From assembly GCF_030269685.1 (NCBI RefSeq), contig NZ_BSTT01000011.1, positions 62,001 through 126,000 on the forward strand: DNA of 64,000 nucleotides, written 5' to 3'. Both the position numbers and the translations under genes were made by a program. The notes beneath the pieces are model-generated. The model searched no databases, was not told where the DNA came from, and saw only the letters and a program-made list of their open reading frames with translations. The stretch is from Actinomycetospora sp. NBRC 106378 (GTDB lineage: Bacteria > Actinomycetota > Actinomycetes > Mycobacteriales > Pseudonocardiaceae). This document shows positions 1 to 7,944 of the stretch, piece by piece; the stretch's first letter is position 1, and every line of letters starts with the position of its first letter.

Positions 1-1
1 G

Positions 2-115
2 CGCGCCGAGCACCTGGGCGTCAGCGGCTTCGGGCAGTCCTCCGACCTCGCCTCGGCGCACGCCCTGCACGACATCGACGCGGACGCGATCGTCCGGTGC
101 GCTTCGCGCCTCTGA
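2..115 (+). CDS. Transketolase-family enzyme, C-terminal fragment (partial)
   Basis: Only the last 37 codons lie in the window; the reading frame is open from base 2 to a TGA at 113-115. The visible peptide has the pattern LGVSGFGQS followed by SDLASAHALHDIDADAIV. Pyruvate dehydrogenase E1 and transketolases end with a similar glycine-serine turn and a short helix naming 'I-D-A-x-x-I-V'. I read it as the C-terminal transketolase domain of a thiamine diphosphate enzyme, perhaps pyruvate dehydrogenase E1 (AceE), but 37 residues cannot decide between family members. It converges on the TetR gene, with a hairpin between them. Confidence 0.45.
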   Translation, partial: RAEHLGVSGFGQSSDLASAHALHDIDADAIVRCASRL

Positions 116-136
116 GCCCGACGCCGACCCGATGGT

Positions 137-178
137 GGCGCCCTGCTCGCATCGGGTGGGAGCAGGTCGCCGTCGTCA
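137..178. repeat. Hairpin element, copy 1, between convergent genes
   Basis: The arms GGCGCCCTGCTC and GAGCAGGTCGCC pair over most of their length around a 10-nt loop. The element lies between the 3' end of the partial enzyme gene and the 3' end of the TetR gene, so it could serve as a two-way terminator, although no T tract follows. A second copy (35 of 42 positions identical by eye) lies at 2256-2297, just past the other end of the TetR-monooxygenase pair. Confidence 0.6.
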
Positions 179-778
179 GGGACCGAGGTGCTCCCGGGCG
201 GCTCGCCGCACCCGCTCGACGACCGCCTCCTCGGGCTCGCCGGCGATCACCCGGCCGACCAGCTCGGCCACGAGCACGCGCACGATCCCGGCGAGCCGGG
301 TCGCCTCGAGGCGGGCGTCGAGCCCGTCGTCGTCGGGATCGGCCTCCTGCGCCTCCGCGACGAGGACCGCCGCGAGAGCCGCCTCCTGGTCGGCGAGCAT
401 CGACCGGCCGCGGGCCTGCAGCGCGGGGCTCGCCGCGATCGCGTCCACGAAGTCCGCGCTGCCGAAGCCGAGCGGCGGCCACCGGGCGTCGAGCCCCTCC
501 AGGTAGGCCTCGCGCACCGCCTCCGCCGGCGTCGTCCCCGCCGTGCGCCGGGAGACGACCTCCGCGAGCAGGGCGACGATCTCCGGCGCCCGGTCGAAGA
601 ACAGGTCCTCCTTGAGCGGGAAGTAGTTCGTCACCGTCATCTTCGCGACCTCGGCCCGCTCCGCGATCTGCGCGATCGTCGTCGCCTCGAAGCCCTGCTC
701 GATGAACAGCTGCGTCGCGACGGCCGCGATGTGTGCGCGCGTCGCCTGCTTCTTCCGCTCCCGGAGGCCCTGGGTCAC
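176..778 (-). CDS. TetR family transcriptional regulator
   Basis: A 200-residue protein of the normal TetR size. The N-terminal helix-turn-helix spans about residues 8-55 and includes the TIAQIAERAEVAKMTVTNYF recognition region with the typical 'YF' after the recognition helix. The C-terminal helical half, where the ligand binds, cannot be assigned a ligand. It is divergent from the FAD monooxygenase at 832 and the two starts are 53 bp apart. A near-perfect palindrome, GACCTAtcgtTAGGTC (798-813), overlaps the monooxygenase promoter, so this protein most likely represses the monooxygenase and itself. The inferred inducer is an aromatic substrate or a related compound. Confidence 0.9.
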   Translation of the reverse strand: MTQGLRERKKQATRAHIAAVATQLFIEQGFEATTIAQIAERAEVAKMTVTNYFPLKEDLFFDRAPEIVALLAEVVSRRTAGTTPAEAVREAYLEGLDARWPPLGFGSADFVDAIAASPALQARGRSMLADQEAALAAVLVAEAQEADPDDDGLDARLEATRLAGIVRVLVAELVGRVIAGEPEEAVVERVRRAAREHLGP

Positions 779-795
779 GCCGTCAGCCTATCGGC

Positions 796-831
796 TTGAC
801 CTATCGTTAGGTCGAGCCTAATTTCAGGTCC
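796..831 (+). promoter_or_regulatory. Monooxygenase promoter with TetR operator
   Basis: A -35 box TTGACC (796-801) and a -10 box TAATTT (819-824) are 17 bp apart. The first transcribed base should fall at about 831-832, at the ATG itself, so the mRNA is probably leaderless. The operator-like palindrome GACCTAtcgtTAGGTC (798-813) fills the spacer and part of the -35 box. Extra half-sites (AGGTC at 826-830 and CCTA at 787-790) flank it. Confidence 0.65.
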
Positions 832-2238
832 ATGACAACTACGCACGAGGTCCTCGTCGTCGGCGGCGGACCCGTCGGGCTGCTCACGGCTGCCGAGCTC
901 GCGCTGGCCGGCGTCGACGTCGCCGTCCTCGAACGGCACACCGAGCCCGACCGCACGATCAAGGCGGGCTCCGTCGTCGCGACCGCCGTGCACGCGCTCG
1001 ACCGTCGCGGCCTGCTCGAGCGCGGGCTGGAGGTCCAGCAGCGGTTCATGGCCGGCTTCGTGCGTCCGACGACGGGACCCGGGCCGAGGTTCGCGGGGCA
1101 CCTGGCCGGGATCCCGCTCCGGCTCGACCTCATGGACCTCCCCGACGCCGGGCACGGCCCGGTCCCGATGCTCCTCGCGATCCCCCAGCACGAACTGGAG
1201 GCGATCCTGCTCGACCACGCGACCGCCCTCGGCGTGCCGGTCCACCGCGGGCTCACGACGACGGGTGTGGTCGAGTCGGCCTCGGGGGTCACCGTCGCGA
1301 CCGACCGCGGGGAGTGGACGGCCTCCTGGGTGGTGGGCGCCGACGGCGGGCGCAGCGTCGTCCGGCGCGCGGTCGGCGTCGGGTTCCCCGGCACCGACCC
1401 CGAGATCACCGGACGGCAGGCGCTGGTCGACCTCGCGGACGCCGACGACCTGGAGTCCGGCTGGCAGCACGGCCCGCACGGCGTGTGGTGCGTCGGTCCG
1501 CAGCCCGGCCGCATCCTCACCGTGGAGTTCGACGGCCCGCCCGCCGACCGCGACGCGCCCGTCACGGCCGAGGAGCTGGAGAAGTCGCTGCAGCACGTGT
1601 CGGGCACCCGGGCCCGCGTCACCGCCGTGCACAGCGCGACCCGGTGGACCGACAACACGCGGCAGGTCGACGCCTACCGGCACGGCCGGGTGCTCCTCGC
1701 CGGCGACGCCGCGCACGTGCACCCGCCGTTCGGCGGCCAGGGCCTCGGGCTCGGCCTCTCCGACGCGATGAACCTGGGCTGGAAGCTCGCGGCCGTCGTC
1801 CGCGGGCGGGAGCCCGAGTCACTGCTGGACACCTACGACGCCGAGCGCCGTCCCGCCGCCGCCGCGGTCCTCGAGCTGACCCGGGCACAGGTCGCCCTCA
1901 TGCGGCCGGACCCGAAGACGATCGCGCTGCGCCGGTTCGTGGGCGACGCGCTGGCCACCCGTCCCGGGGCGACCGCCGCCGCCCGGCTGCTCGCCGGCCC
2001 CGAGGTGCACGCCCCGATCGCGCAGCCGGGCGACGACCCGCTGGTCGGTCGGCTGGCGCCCGAGACGGTGCTCGACGACGGCCGTCGGCTCGCCGAGGTC
2101 GCGCGGGACGGCCGGTGGACGCGCGTGGTGACGGCCGACGGCCCGGCGTCGGACGAGCGCACGACGGTCGTCCGCGGCCCGCGGGCGATGCTGGTCCGCC
2201 CGGACGGGGTCGTCGCATCGGCGGACCCGGAGCGGTGA
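832..2238 (+). CDS. FAD-dependent aromatic-ring monooxygenase
   Basis: A 468-residue flavoprotein of the PheA/MhpA/RdmE group of class A monooxygenases, which insert one oxygen atom into aromatic substrates using NAD(P)H. Visible signatures are the N-terminal FAD dinucleotide loop VVGGGPVGLL (about residues 9-18), the DG motif GADGGRSVVR (about 168-177), and the GD motif LAGDAAHVHPPFGGQGLGLG (about 288-307) that contacts the FAD ribityl chain. The C-terminal tail after residue 390 resembles the short thioredoxin-like end of phenol hydroxylases but is not diagnostic. The start is ATG with no ribosome binding site, matching the leaderless promoter. The substrate cannot be told from sequence; polyketide tailoring or aromatic catabolism are both possible. 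Confidence 0.88.
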   Translation: MTTTHEVLVVGGGPVGLLTAAELALAGVDVAVLERHTEPDRTIKAGSVVATAVHALDRRGLLERGLEVQQRFMAGFVRPTTGPGPRFAGHLAGIPLRLDLMDLPDAGHGPVPMLLAIPQHELEAILLDHATALGVPVHRGLTTTGVVESASGVTVATDRGEWTASWVVGADGGRSVVRRAVGVGFPGTDPEITGRQALVDLADADDLESGWQHGPHGVWCVGPQPGRILTVEFDGPPADRDAPVTAEELEKSLQHVSGTRARVTAVHSATRWTDNTRQVDAYRHGRVLLAGDAAHVHPPFGGQGLGLGLSDAMNLGWKLAAVVRGREPESLLDTYDAERRPAAAAVLELTRAQVALMRPDPKTIALRRFVGDALATRPGATAAARLLAGPEVHAPIAQPGDDPLVGRLAPETVLDDGRRLAEVARDGRWTRVVTADGPASDERTTVVRGPRAMLVRPDGVVASADPER

Positions 2239-2255
2239 TCGACGCGCCCGACGAC

Positions 2256-2297
2256 GGCGCGCTGCACGCACCCGGCGGGAGCAGATCGCCATCGTCA
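2256..2297. repeat. Hairpin element, copy 2
   Basis: Same 42-nt element as at 137-178, with the shared 3' string GGGAGCAG-TCGCC-TCGTCA. It lies between the convergent 3' ends of the monooxygenase and the rhodanese gene. The two copies flank the TetR-monooxygenase pair in the same orientation. Confidence 0.55.
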
Positions 2298-2318
2298 CCG
2301 CGGGAGGGCGACCCGTCG

Positions 2319-2729
2319 TCAGGACCGGGCGTAGTCCGGGGGCTCGCCGGTCCCGGGGGCGCTCGGGAGACCGGCTTCCTGCCAGGCGCGGAACCCGCCG
2401 ACGACATCGGTGGCCCGGTGGAGGCCGAGGTCCTGCAGGGCCGCGGCGGCCAGGGAGGACGTGTAGCCCTCCGAGCACAGGACGACCCAGGCGACGTCGT
2501 GGTCGGTGGCCTCGGGAATCCGGGCCTCCGACGTCGGGTCGAGACGCCACTCCAGGTGGTTGCGCTCGATGACGACGGCGCCGGGCACCTCACCCTCCGC
2601 GACCCGCTGCCAGCCCGGGCGGATGTCGACGAGCTTCCCGCCCTCGGCCACCACGCGGGCGGCCTCGGCCGCCTCCAGACGGGTCAGCCGGGCGCGGGCG
2701 GCCGCGAGGACGTCGGCGATCGTGGTCAC
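2319..2729 (-). CDS. Rhodanese-like sulfurtransferase
   Basis: A single-domain rhodanese of 136 residues. The active-site loop is VVLCSEGYTSS with the persulfide-forming cysteine at residue 85, and a conserved DIRP (about 35-38) and GAVVIERNHLEW strand lie before it. The GTG start overlaps the TGA of the upstream cysteine dioxygenase as GTGA, so the two proteins are translationally coupled. Cysteine dioxygenase makes cysteine sulfinate, which yields sulfite; a rhodanese could move sulfane sulfur in the same pathway. A longer in-frame start would read through the dioxygenase gene and is rejected. Confidence 0.88.
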   Translation of the reverse strand: MTTIADVLAAARARLTRLEAAEAARVVAEGGKLVDIRPGWQRVAEGEVPGAVVIERNHLEWRLDPTSEARIPEATDHDVAWVVLCSEGYTSSLAAAALQDLGLHRATDVVGGFRAWQEAGLPSAPGTGEPPDYARS

Positions 2730-3316
2730 TCGGGTGATGCTCCCGGTTCGACGAGCTCGGAGCGCGTCCGGGTGAGGGTGCCGCGCTCCACGCCGTAGTA
2801 GGACATCGCCGAGAGCGGCGGCGAGTACGCGTGCACGCTGACGGCGGCCTCGGTGCGCCGGTTCGACACGTCGTGGACGTGCCCCAACGGGAAGGCCGCG
2901 CCGGAACCCGCCGTCAGGACCCGGCGGCGCAGCCCGGGACCGCGCGAGGCGATCTCCTCCGCGGTGGCGAGGTGGTCGTCGGCCTGCCCGGCGCTCCAGC
3001 GCCACTCGGTGAGCTCACCGCTGACCACGGTGAGGGCACCGATCGAGCCGCCGTGGTCGTGGAGCTCCGCGGCCTGCTCGGTGGCCCAGCTGATCAGCCA
3101 GACGTCGAGGTGCGGGTCGGCGTGCAGGCGCCGCGACCAGCGGTTCGCCGCGTCGATCTCGACGGCGTGGTGGCCGGCCACGACCTCGGCGGCGACCTGG
3201 CGGGTCAGCGAGGTGAGGTCCGCGAGGCTCACCGGGGTGGGGCCGTCGTGCCAGCGGCGACGGTCGCCGTGGAGGGTGCGGGGCAGGAAGGACGGGGCAG
3301 GCAGGACTGCGGTCAT
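2726..3316 (-). CDS. cdo: Cysteine dioxygenase type I
   Basis: A 196-residue cupin enzyme that oxidises L-cysteine to cysteine sulfinate with a non-haem iron. The three iron-binding histidines are visible at residues 86 and 88 (HDHGGS) and 146 or 148 (GHVHDV); a tyrosine pair at 173-174 (SYYGV) matches the family's catalytic tyrosine. It heads an operon with the rhodanese (4-nt GTGA overlap). Ninety-two nt upstream ends a 24-codon leader ORF whose penultimate codon is Cys, which suggests expression is tuned to cysteine supply. The gene is divergent from the ABC exporter. Confidence 0.92.
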   Translation of the reverse strand: MTAVLPAPSFLPRTLHGDRRRWHDGPTPVSLADLTSLTRQVAAEVVAGHHAVEIDAANRWSRRLHADPHLDVWLISWATEQAAELHDHGGSIGALTVVSGELTEWRWSAGQADDHLATAEEIASRGPGLRRRVLTAGSGAAFPLGHVHDVSNRRTEAAVSVHAYSPPLSAMSYYGVERGTLTRTRSELVEPGASPE

Positions 3317-3408
3317 GACGAGGCCTCACGGGGTGCGCGGCCGGGGGCTCGACCGCGGGAGACGCTCCCCGGGGCACACGGCCGCGCGCGGGGAACGGAG
3401 GGCGTTCG

Positions 3409-3483
3409 TCAGCGACAGAACTGGTCGAACATGTGCGCGCGACGGCTGACCCAGAACGGGTCGATGCGGACGCGGAGCTGCAC
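3409..3483 (-). CDS. Putative 24-residue leader peptide upstream of cysteine dioxygenase
   Basis: Reading on the minus strand from a GTG at 3483, a short frame encodes a basic peptide that begins MQLRVRIDPFW, continues VSRRAHMFDQ and ends FCR before a TGA. It is the only sizeable feature in the 170 bp upstream of the cysteine dioxygenase operon on this strand. A -10-like TAACAAT lies 5 nt before the GTG, so it may be translated from a leaderless mRNA. Basic short peptides with a histidine and a terminal Cys are found before sulfur genes in many actinobacteria, and Cys-containing leader ORFs act as cysteine-sensing attenuators in mycobacteria. That this one does so is inference. No sequence comparison was possible. 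Confidence 0.5.
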   Translation of the reverse strand: MQLRVRIDPFWVSRRAHMFDQFCR

Positions 3484-3488
3484 GTGAC

Positions 3489-3495
3489 ATTGTTA
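3489..3495 (-). promoter_or_regulatory. Candidate -10 box for the cysteine dioxygenase leader transcript
   Basis: The minus strand reads TAACAAT here, 5 nt before the leader GTG. I see no convincing -35 hexamer at 16-18 bp, so the promoter may depend on an activator or on the -10 alone. Confidence 0.4.
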
Positions 3496-3533
3496 CCACG
3501 ATCTCCGACGGGCAGGGTGTCGGACCCCCCACC

Positions 3534-3539
3534 TAGCCT
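3534..3539 (+). promoter_or_regulatory. Candidate -10 box of the ABC exporter gene
   Basis: TAGCCT lies exactly 7 nt before the GTG at 3547. This is the spacing seen before several other starts in the window and implies a leaderless transcript. It helps choose GTG 3547 over an ATG at 3433. Confidence 0.4.
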
Positions 3540-3546
3540 GGTTCTC

Positions 3547-6500
3547 GTGCCGGACTCCGAGAGACCCAGCGACGGGACCACCGGATGGGTGGCCCGTCTC
3601 GCGCGTGACTGCTGGCGCCACCGCGGGCTGACCGTCGCGTCGGTGGGCGCGTCGGTGCTGGGGGTGAGCCTGGAGTCGGTCGGCCCGCTGCTCACCGCCG
3701 TGGCGGTCGACCGGGCGGTCCGGGGCTCCACCGAGGGGCTCGGGCTCATCGTCGGGGCCGTCGTCGCGCTCGCGGTCGTCAAGTTCGGCATGGCCTTCCT
3801 GCGGCGCTACCTCGGCGGACGGCTCTCGCTGTCGGTGCAGCACGACCTGCGCCGGCGGGTGTTCGGGTCGATCTCGCGCCTCGACGGGCCCCGCCAGGAC
3901 GCCCTGCGCACCGGGCAGGTGGTCTCCCGCGCCAACTCCGACCTGCAGCAGGTCCAGGGCCTGCTCGGGATGGTGCCGTACTCGGTGGGCACGCTCGCGC
4001 AGGTCGTCGTGTCCGTGGTGATCATGCTGTTCCTGTCCCCGCTGCTCACGCTGGTCGCCCTGGTGACGCTGCCGGTGGCGCTCGCCTTCACCACCGTGAT
4101 GCGCCGGAAGCTCTACCCCGCCACCTGGGCCGCGCAGCAGCGCGCCGCAGAGGTCGCGCAGGGCGTCGAGGAGACGGTCACCGGGGTCCGGGTGGTCAAG
4201 GGCTTCGGGCAGGAGGAGCGGGAGACCGCACGGCTGGCCCGGCTCGCGGGCGAGCTGTACGGCGACCGGCTGCGGGCCGCCCGTCTCACCGCGCGCCTGA
4301 CCCCCACGCTCGCCGCGCTGCCCACGGTCGGCCAGCTCGTGGTGTTCGCCCTCGGCGGCGGGCTCGCGCTGACCGGGCAGATCACCGTCGGCGTGTTCCT
4401 CGCCTTCACCACCTACATCGCCGCGCTCATCGGGCCCGCGCGCATGGTCGCCGGGCTCGTCGTCGTCGGGCAGCTCGCCCGGTCCGGGGTCGAGCGCGTG
4501 TACGAGCTGATCGACTCGCAGCCCGACATCGTCGCCGACGCCGAGGCCCCCGGCCGGGTGCCGGTCCCCGCCGGGCCGGTGCCGCTCGAGCTCGACGACG
4601 TCCGCTTCGGCTACGCGCGCTCGGAGCCGGTGCTCGACGGGCTGTCGCTGCGCGTCGAACCGGGCGAGACCCTCGCGGTGATCGGGACGGCGGGCTCGGG
4701 CAAGTCGACGATCGCGCTGCTCATCCCCCGTTTCTACGACGTCCAGCAGGGTGCGGTCCGGGTCGGCGGCGCCGACGTCCGGGACCTGTCGCTCACCTCG
4801 CTGCGGCGCACGGTCGGCGTGGTGTTCGAGGAGGCCTTCCTCTTCTCCGACACGGTCCGCGCCAACATCGCCTACGGCTGTCCCGACGCCACCGACGAGC
4901 AGGTGCGCGCCGCCGCCCGCGCCGCCCAGGCCGACGGCTTCGTCTCCGAGCTGCCCGACGGCTACGACACCCGGGTCGGCGAACGCGGGCTCACGCTCTC
5001 CGGCGGCCAGCGCCAGCGCATCGCGCTCGCCCGGGCCCTGCTCTACGACCCCCGGGTCCTCGTCCTCGACGACGCCACGAGCGCCGTCGACGCGGCGACC
5101 GAGGCGGCGATCGGCGAGACGCTGCGCGCGGTCACCGCGACGCGCACCACGCTGGTCATCGCCCACCGCCGCTCCACCCTCGCGCTCGCCGACCGGATCG
5201 CGGTGCTCGACGCCGGCCGGGTGGTCGACGTCGGCACGGCCGCCGAGCTCACCGAGCGGTGCGCGCTGTTCACGGCTCTCCTGGCCGGCCCCGGGGAGCG
5301 GATCGACGAGGCGGTCCGCCGCCCGGAGCCGGACCTGCCGGGCCCCGACGGGGTCACGCCCGGGCTCTGGCCCGCCGGTCCGCGGACCGACGGCGCGGAC
5401 GCGCCGCCCGGCGACCGCGGCGTGAGCGCGGGTCTCGACGGGAGCGTCGCGTCGGAGGAGATGGAGAGCGCGCTCGCGAAGCTCCCGGCCGCCGACGAGC
5501 GCCCGGAGCTCTACGGCGAGGACCCGGCGGCGCCCGACCCCGGGTTCCGCCTCGGGCGGCTCCTGCGGCCCGTCCGGTGGGCGCTCGGGGGTGTCATCGC
5601 CCTGGTCGCGCTCGACGCCCTGGCCACCCTGGCGTTCCCCACGCTCGCCCGGGTGGCGGTCGACGGCGGGATCAACGGCCGGGCGCCGTCGGTCCTCGCC
5701 CTCGCGGTCGGCATCGGGCTCGCGGTGGTGCTCGTCGACTGGGTGGTGGTCTGGTTCCAGACGGTGCTCACCGCGCGCGTCGGCGAGAGCCGGCTCTACC
5801 TGCTGCGCGTGCGCAGCTTCGCCCACCTGCAGCGGCTCGGCCTCGACTTCTACGAGCGCGAGCTCGGCGGCCGGATCATGACGCGGATGACCACGGACGT
5901 CGACGCCCTGTCGTCGTTCCTGCAGACCGGGCTCGCCCAGGCCGTCGTGGCGCTCCTGACCGTCGTCGGCGTCGCGACCGCGCTGCTGCTCACCGACGTC
6001 GAGCTCGCCCTCGTCGCGCTCTCGGTGATGCCGGTCCTGATCGTCGCGACGTTCGTCTTCCGGCGCCTGTCGTCGGTGGCCTACGCCGAGGCGCGGGAAC
6101 GGGTCAGCGTCGTGAACGCCGACCTGCAGGAGAACGTGGCCGGGCTGCGGGTCGCCCAGGCCCACACCCACGAGGAGCGCTCGGCCGCCCACTTCGCCGA
6201 CCACTCCGACGCCTACCGCCGCGCCCGGCTGCGCGCCCAACGTCTCATCGCCACCTACTTCCCGGGCGCCAACCTCCTCTCCGACGTCGCCCAGGCCGCC
6301 GTGCTCGGGGTCGGTGCGGCCCGGGTCGCCGGGGGCGACCTGTCGTCGGGTGTGCTCGTGGCGTTCCTGCTCTACCTGGCGATGTTCTTCGGCCCGGTGC
6401 AGCAGCTCTCGCAGGTCTTCGACGGCTACCAGCAGGCGCGGGTGGGCCTCACCCGCATCTCCGAGCTCCTGCGCACGCCGACGACGGTGCCCGCGGCGGT

Positions 6501-7314
6501 CGACCCGGTGCCGGTGGGCGAGCTGCGCGGCGAGGTGGAGCTGCGCGACGTCGGGTTCTCCTACGCCGGCTCCGACGCGCCGGCGCTGCGCGACGTGTCG
6601 CTGCGCGTGCCCGCCGGGCGCACCGTGGCCCTGGTGGGGGCGACCGGCGCCGGCAAGTCGACCGTGGTGAAGCTCGTCGCCCGCTTCTACGACGCGACCC
6701 GGGGCGCGGTGCTCGTCGACGGCGTCGACGTCCGCGACTACGACCTCGCCGGGCTGCGCCGCCGGCTGGGCGTCGTGCCGCAGGAGGCCCACCTGTTCGT
6801 GGGCGACGTGGCGTCCAACATCGCCTACGGGCGCCCCGACGCCACGCCCGCCGAGATCGAGGAGGCCGCCCGGCGGGTCGGGGCCCTCGACGTGGTCGCG
6901 TCGCTGCCCGCCGGATTCCGCCAGCCGGTCGGCGAGCGCGGCGGCGGGCTGTCGGCCGGTCAGCGTCAGCTCGTGGCCCTCGCGCGCGCCGAGCTGGTCG
7001 ACCCGGCGCTCCTGCTGCTCGACGAGGCGACCGCGGCCCTCGACCCGGCCACCGAGTCCGCCGTGCTCGCCGCGGGCGACCGGGTGGCCGCCCGTCGCAC
7101 GACGTTCGTGGTCGCCCACCGCCTCGCCACCGCGGCGCGGGCCGACCACATCGTGGTGCTGCACGACGGGCGGATCGTCGAGGAGGGCAGCCACGACGAG
7201 CTGCTCGACCTCGACGGCCGGTACGCGCTCCTCTGGCGCACCGGGGCCGCCACGGCGGACGACGGGGAGGAGATCGTCGAGCGCGACACCGTGGAGGTGG
7301 GAACGGGGTCGTGA
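3547..7314 (+). CDS. Fused double ABC exporter (TMD-NBD-TMD-NBD)
   Basis: A 1255-residue protein holding two complete ABC exporter halves, like M. tuberculosis Rv0194, which pumps drugs. Half one has a membrane domain (about 20-330), Walker A GTAGSGKST (about 379), signature LSGGQ (about 483) and Walker B VLVLDD (about 503). Half two has a membrane domain (about 680-980), Walker A GATGAGKST (about 1030), signature LSAGQ (about 1134) and Walker B LLLLDE (about 1154). The first Walker B ends in Asp instead of the catalytic Glu, and the second signature has Ala for Gly. These two residues meet in one ATP site, so that site is degenerate as in heterodimeric exporters. A linker of about 110 residues with little conservation joins the halves. 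The GTG start fits a -10 box 7 nt upstream. The substrate is unknown. Confidence 0.9.
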   Translation: MPDSERPSDGTTGWVARLARDCWRHRGLTVASVGASVLGVSLESVGPLLTAVAVDRAVRGSTEGLGLIVGAVVALAVVKFGMAFLRRYLGGRLSLSVQHDLRRRVFGSISRLDGPRQDALRTGQVVSRANSDLQQVQGLLGMVPYSVGTLAQVVVSVVIMLFLSPLLTLVALVTLPVALAFTTVMRRKLYPATWAAQQRAAEVAQGVEETVTGVRVVKGFGQEERETARLARLAGELYGDRLRAARLTARLTPTLAALPTVGQLVVFALGGGLALTGQITVGVFLAFTTYIAALIGPARMVAGLVVVGQLARSGVERVYELIDSQPDIVADAEAPGRVPVPAGPVPLELDDVRFGYARSEPVLDGLSLRVEPGETLAVIGTAGSGKSTIALLIPRFYDVQQGAVRVGGADVRDLSLTSLRRTVGVVFEEAFLFSDTVRANIAYGCPDATDEQVRAAARAAQADGFVSELPDGYDTRVGERGLTLSGGQRQRIALARALLYDPRVLVLDDATSAVDAATEAAIGETLRAVTATRTTLVIAHRRSTLALADRIAVLDAGRVVDVGTAAELTERCALFTALLAGPGERIDEAVRRPEPDLPGPDGVTPGLWPAGPRTDGADAPPGDRGVSAGLDGSVASEEMESALAKLPAADERPELYGEDPAAPDPGFRLGRLLRPVRWALGGVIALVALDALATLAFPTLARVAVDGGINGRAPSVLALAVGIGLAVVLVDWVVVWFQTVLTARVGESRLYLLRVRSFAHLQRLGLDFYERELGGRIMTRMTTDVDALSSFLQTGLAQAVVALLTVVGVATALLLTDVELALVALSVMPVLIVATFVFRRLSSVAYAEARERVSVVNADLQENVAGLRVAQAHTHEERSAAHFADHSDAYRRARLRAQRLIATYFPGANLLSDVAQAAVLGVGAARVAGGDLSSGVLVAFLLYLAMFFGPVQQLSQVFDGYQQARVGLTRISELLRTPTTVPAAVDPVPVGELRGEVELRDVGFSYAGSDAPALRDVSLRVPAGRTVALVGATGAGKSTVVKLVARFYDATRGAVLVDGVDVRDYDLAGLRRRLGVVPQEAHLFVGDVASNIAYGRPDATPAEIEEAARRVGALDVVASLPAGFRQPVGERGGGLSAGQRQLVALARAELVDPALLLLDEATAALDPATESAVLAAGDRVAARRTTFVVAHRLATAARADHIVVLHDGRIVEEGSHDELLDLDGRYALLWRTGAATADDGEEIVERDTVEVGTGS

Positions 7315-7372
7315 CACCCCCTCGACGCCACGACCCCGTCATGGGACCTCCGCAGGCACCCCCCTTACCGGT

Positions 7373-7942
7373 TCACACACGCTCCGCATGCACCACGAGG
7401 TTGTCGGTGTAACTCCGCTCACCCCGGTCGAACGCGCCGGCGCACGTGACGAGCCGCAGGACGTCGTCCGCGGTCGCCCCGAACACCGCGAACGTGGGGA
7501 ACCGGTCCTTGGCCACCTGCTCGGTGCGCGACACCGCGTAGCGGGCGGTGGTGCCGTCCGCCCGACTGAGCTCGACGAGGTCGCCGGGTCGCAGGTCACG
7601 CAGGCGGTAGAACACCGCCGGCCCGGTGCGGGAGTCGACGTGCCCGAGCAGCACCGTGGGTCCGCCGCCGGCCCGGGCCGCTCCCCCGGCGAACCAGCCG
7701 ACGCGCTCGAAGTCCGTCGGGACCTCCGCCGTCCCGTCGGCCGCGAGCCCCAGCCGCTGCACGTCGTCGCGGACCACCCCGATCGCCGGGACGCGCACCG
7801 ACACCGGCGCCGACCCGGCGTCGGGCACCGCAGGGCCGGCGGCGGGTGGCGTACCACCCGCCGTCGGGACCGGGGCGGCGCAGCCGGCGAGGAGCAGCCC
7901 CAGGAGCAGGACCACCACCGCCGGCAGCCGGGAGAGCCCCAC
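7373..7942 (-). CDS. Class F-type sortase, predicted lipoprotein
   Basis: A 189-residue sortase that should join surface proteins to the cell envelope. The N-terminus is a lipoprotein signal with lipobox LLAGC (Cys 21), unusual because most sortases use a plain membrane anchor. The catalytic triad is visible: His in LLGHVDS (residue 101), Cys in VTCAG (167) and Arg in RGERSY (176). Residues 22-48 are a Pro/Ala/Gly linker. The GTG start lies 2 nt after the stop of the CHRD gene, so the two are co-translated, and the CHRD protein is the obvious substrate. The gene converges on the ABC exporter. Confidence 0.88.
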   Translation of the reverse strand: MGLSRLPAVVVLLLGLLLAGCAAPVPTAGGTPPAAGPAVPDAGSAPVSVRVPAIGVVRDDVQRLGLAADGTAEVPTDFERVGWFAGGAARAGGGPTVLLGHVDSRTGPAVFYRLRDLRPGDLVELSRADGTTARYAVSRTEQVAKDRFPTFAVFGATADDVLRLVTCAGAFDRGERSYTDNLVVHAERV

Positions 7943-7944
7943 CG

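Noticed and set aside
3493-7317. A 1274-codon minus-strand frame opposite the ABC exporter
   Set aside because: His/Arg/Asp-rich with no recognisable fold and fully antisense to a clear gene.
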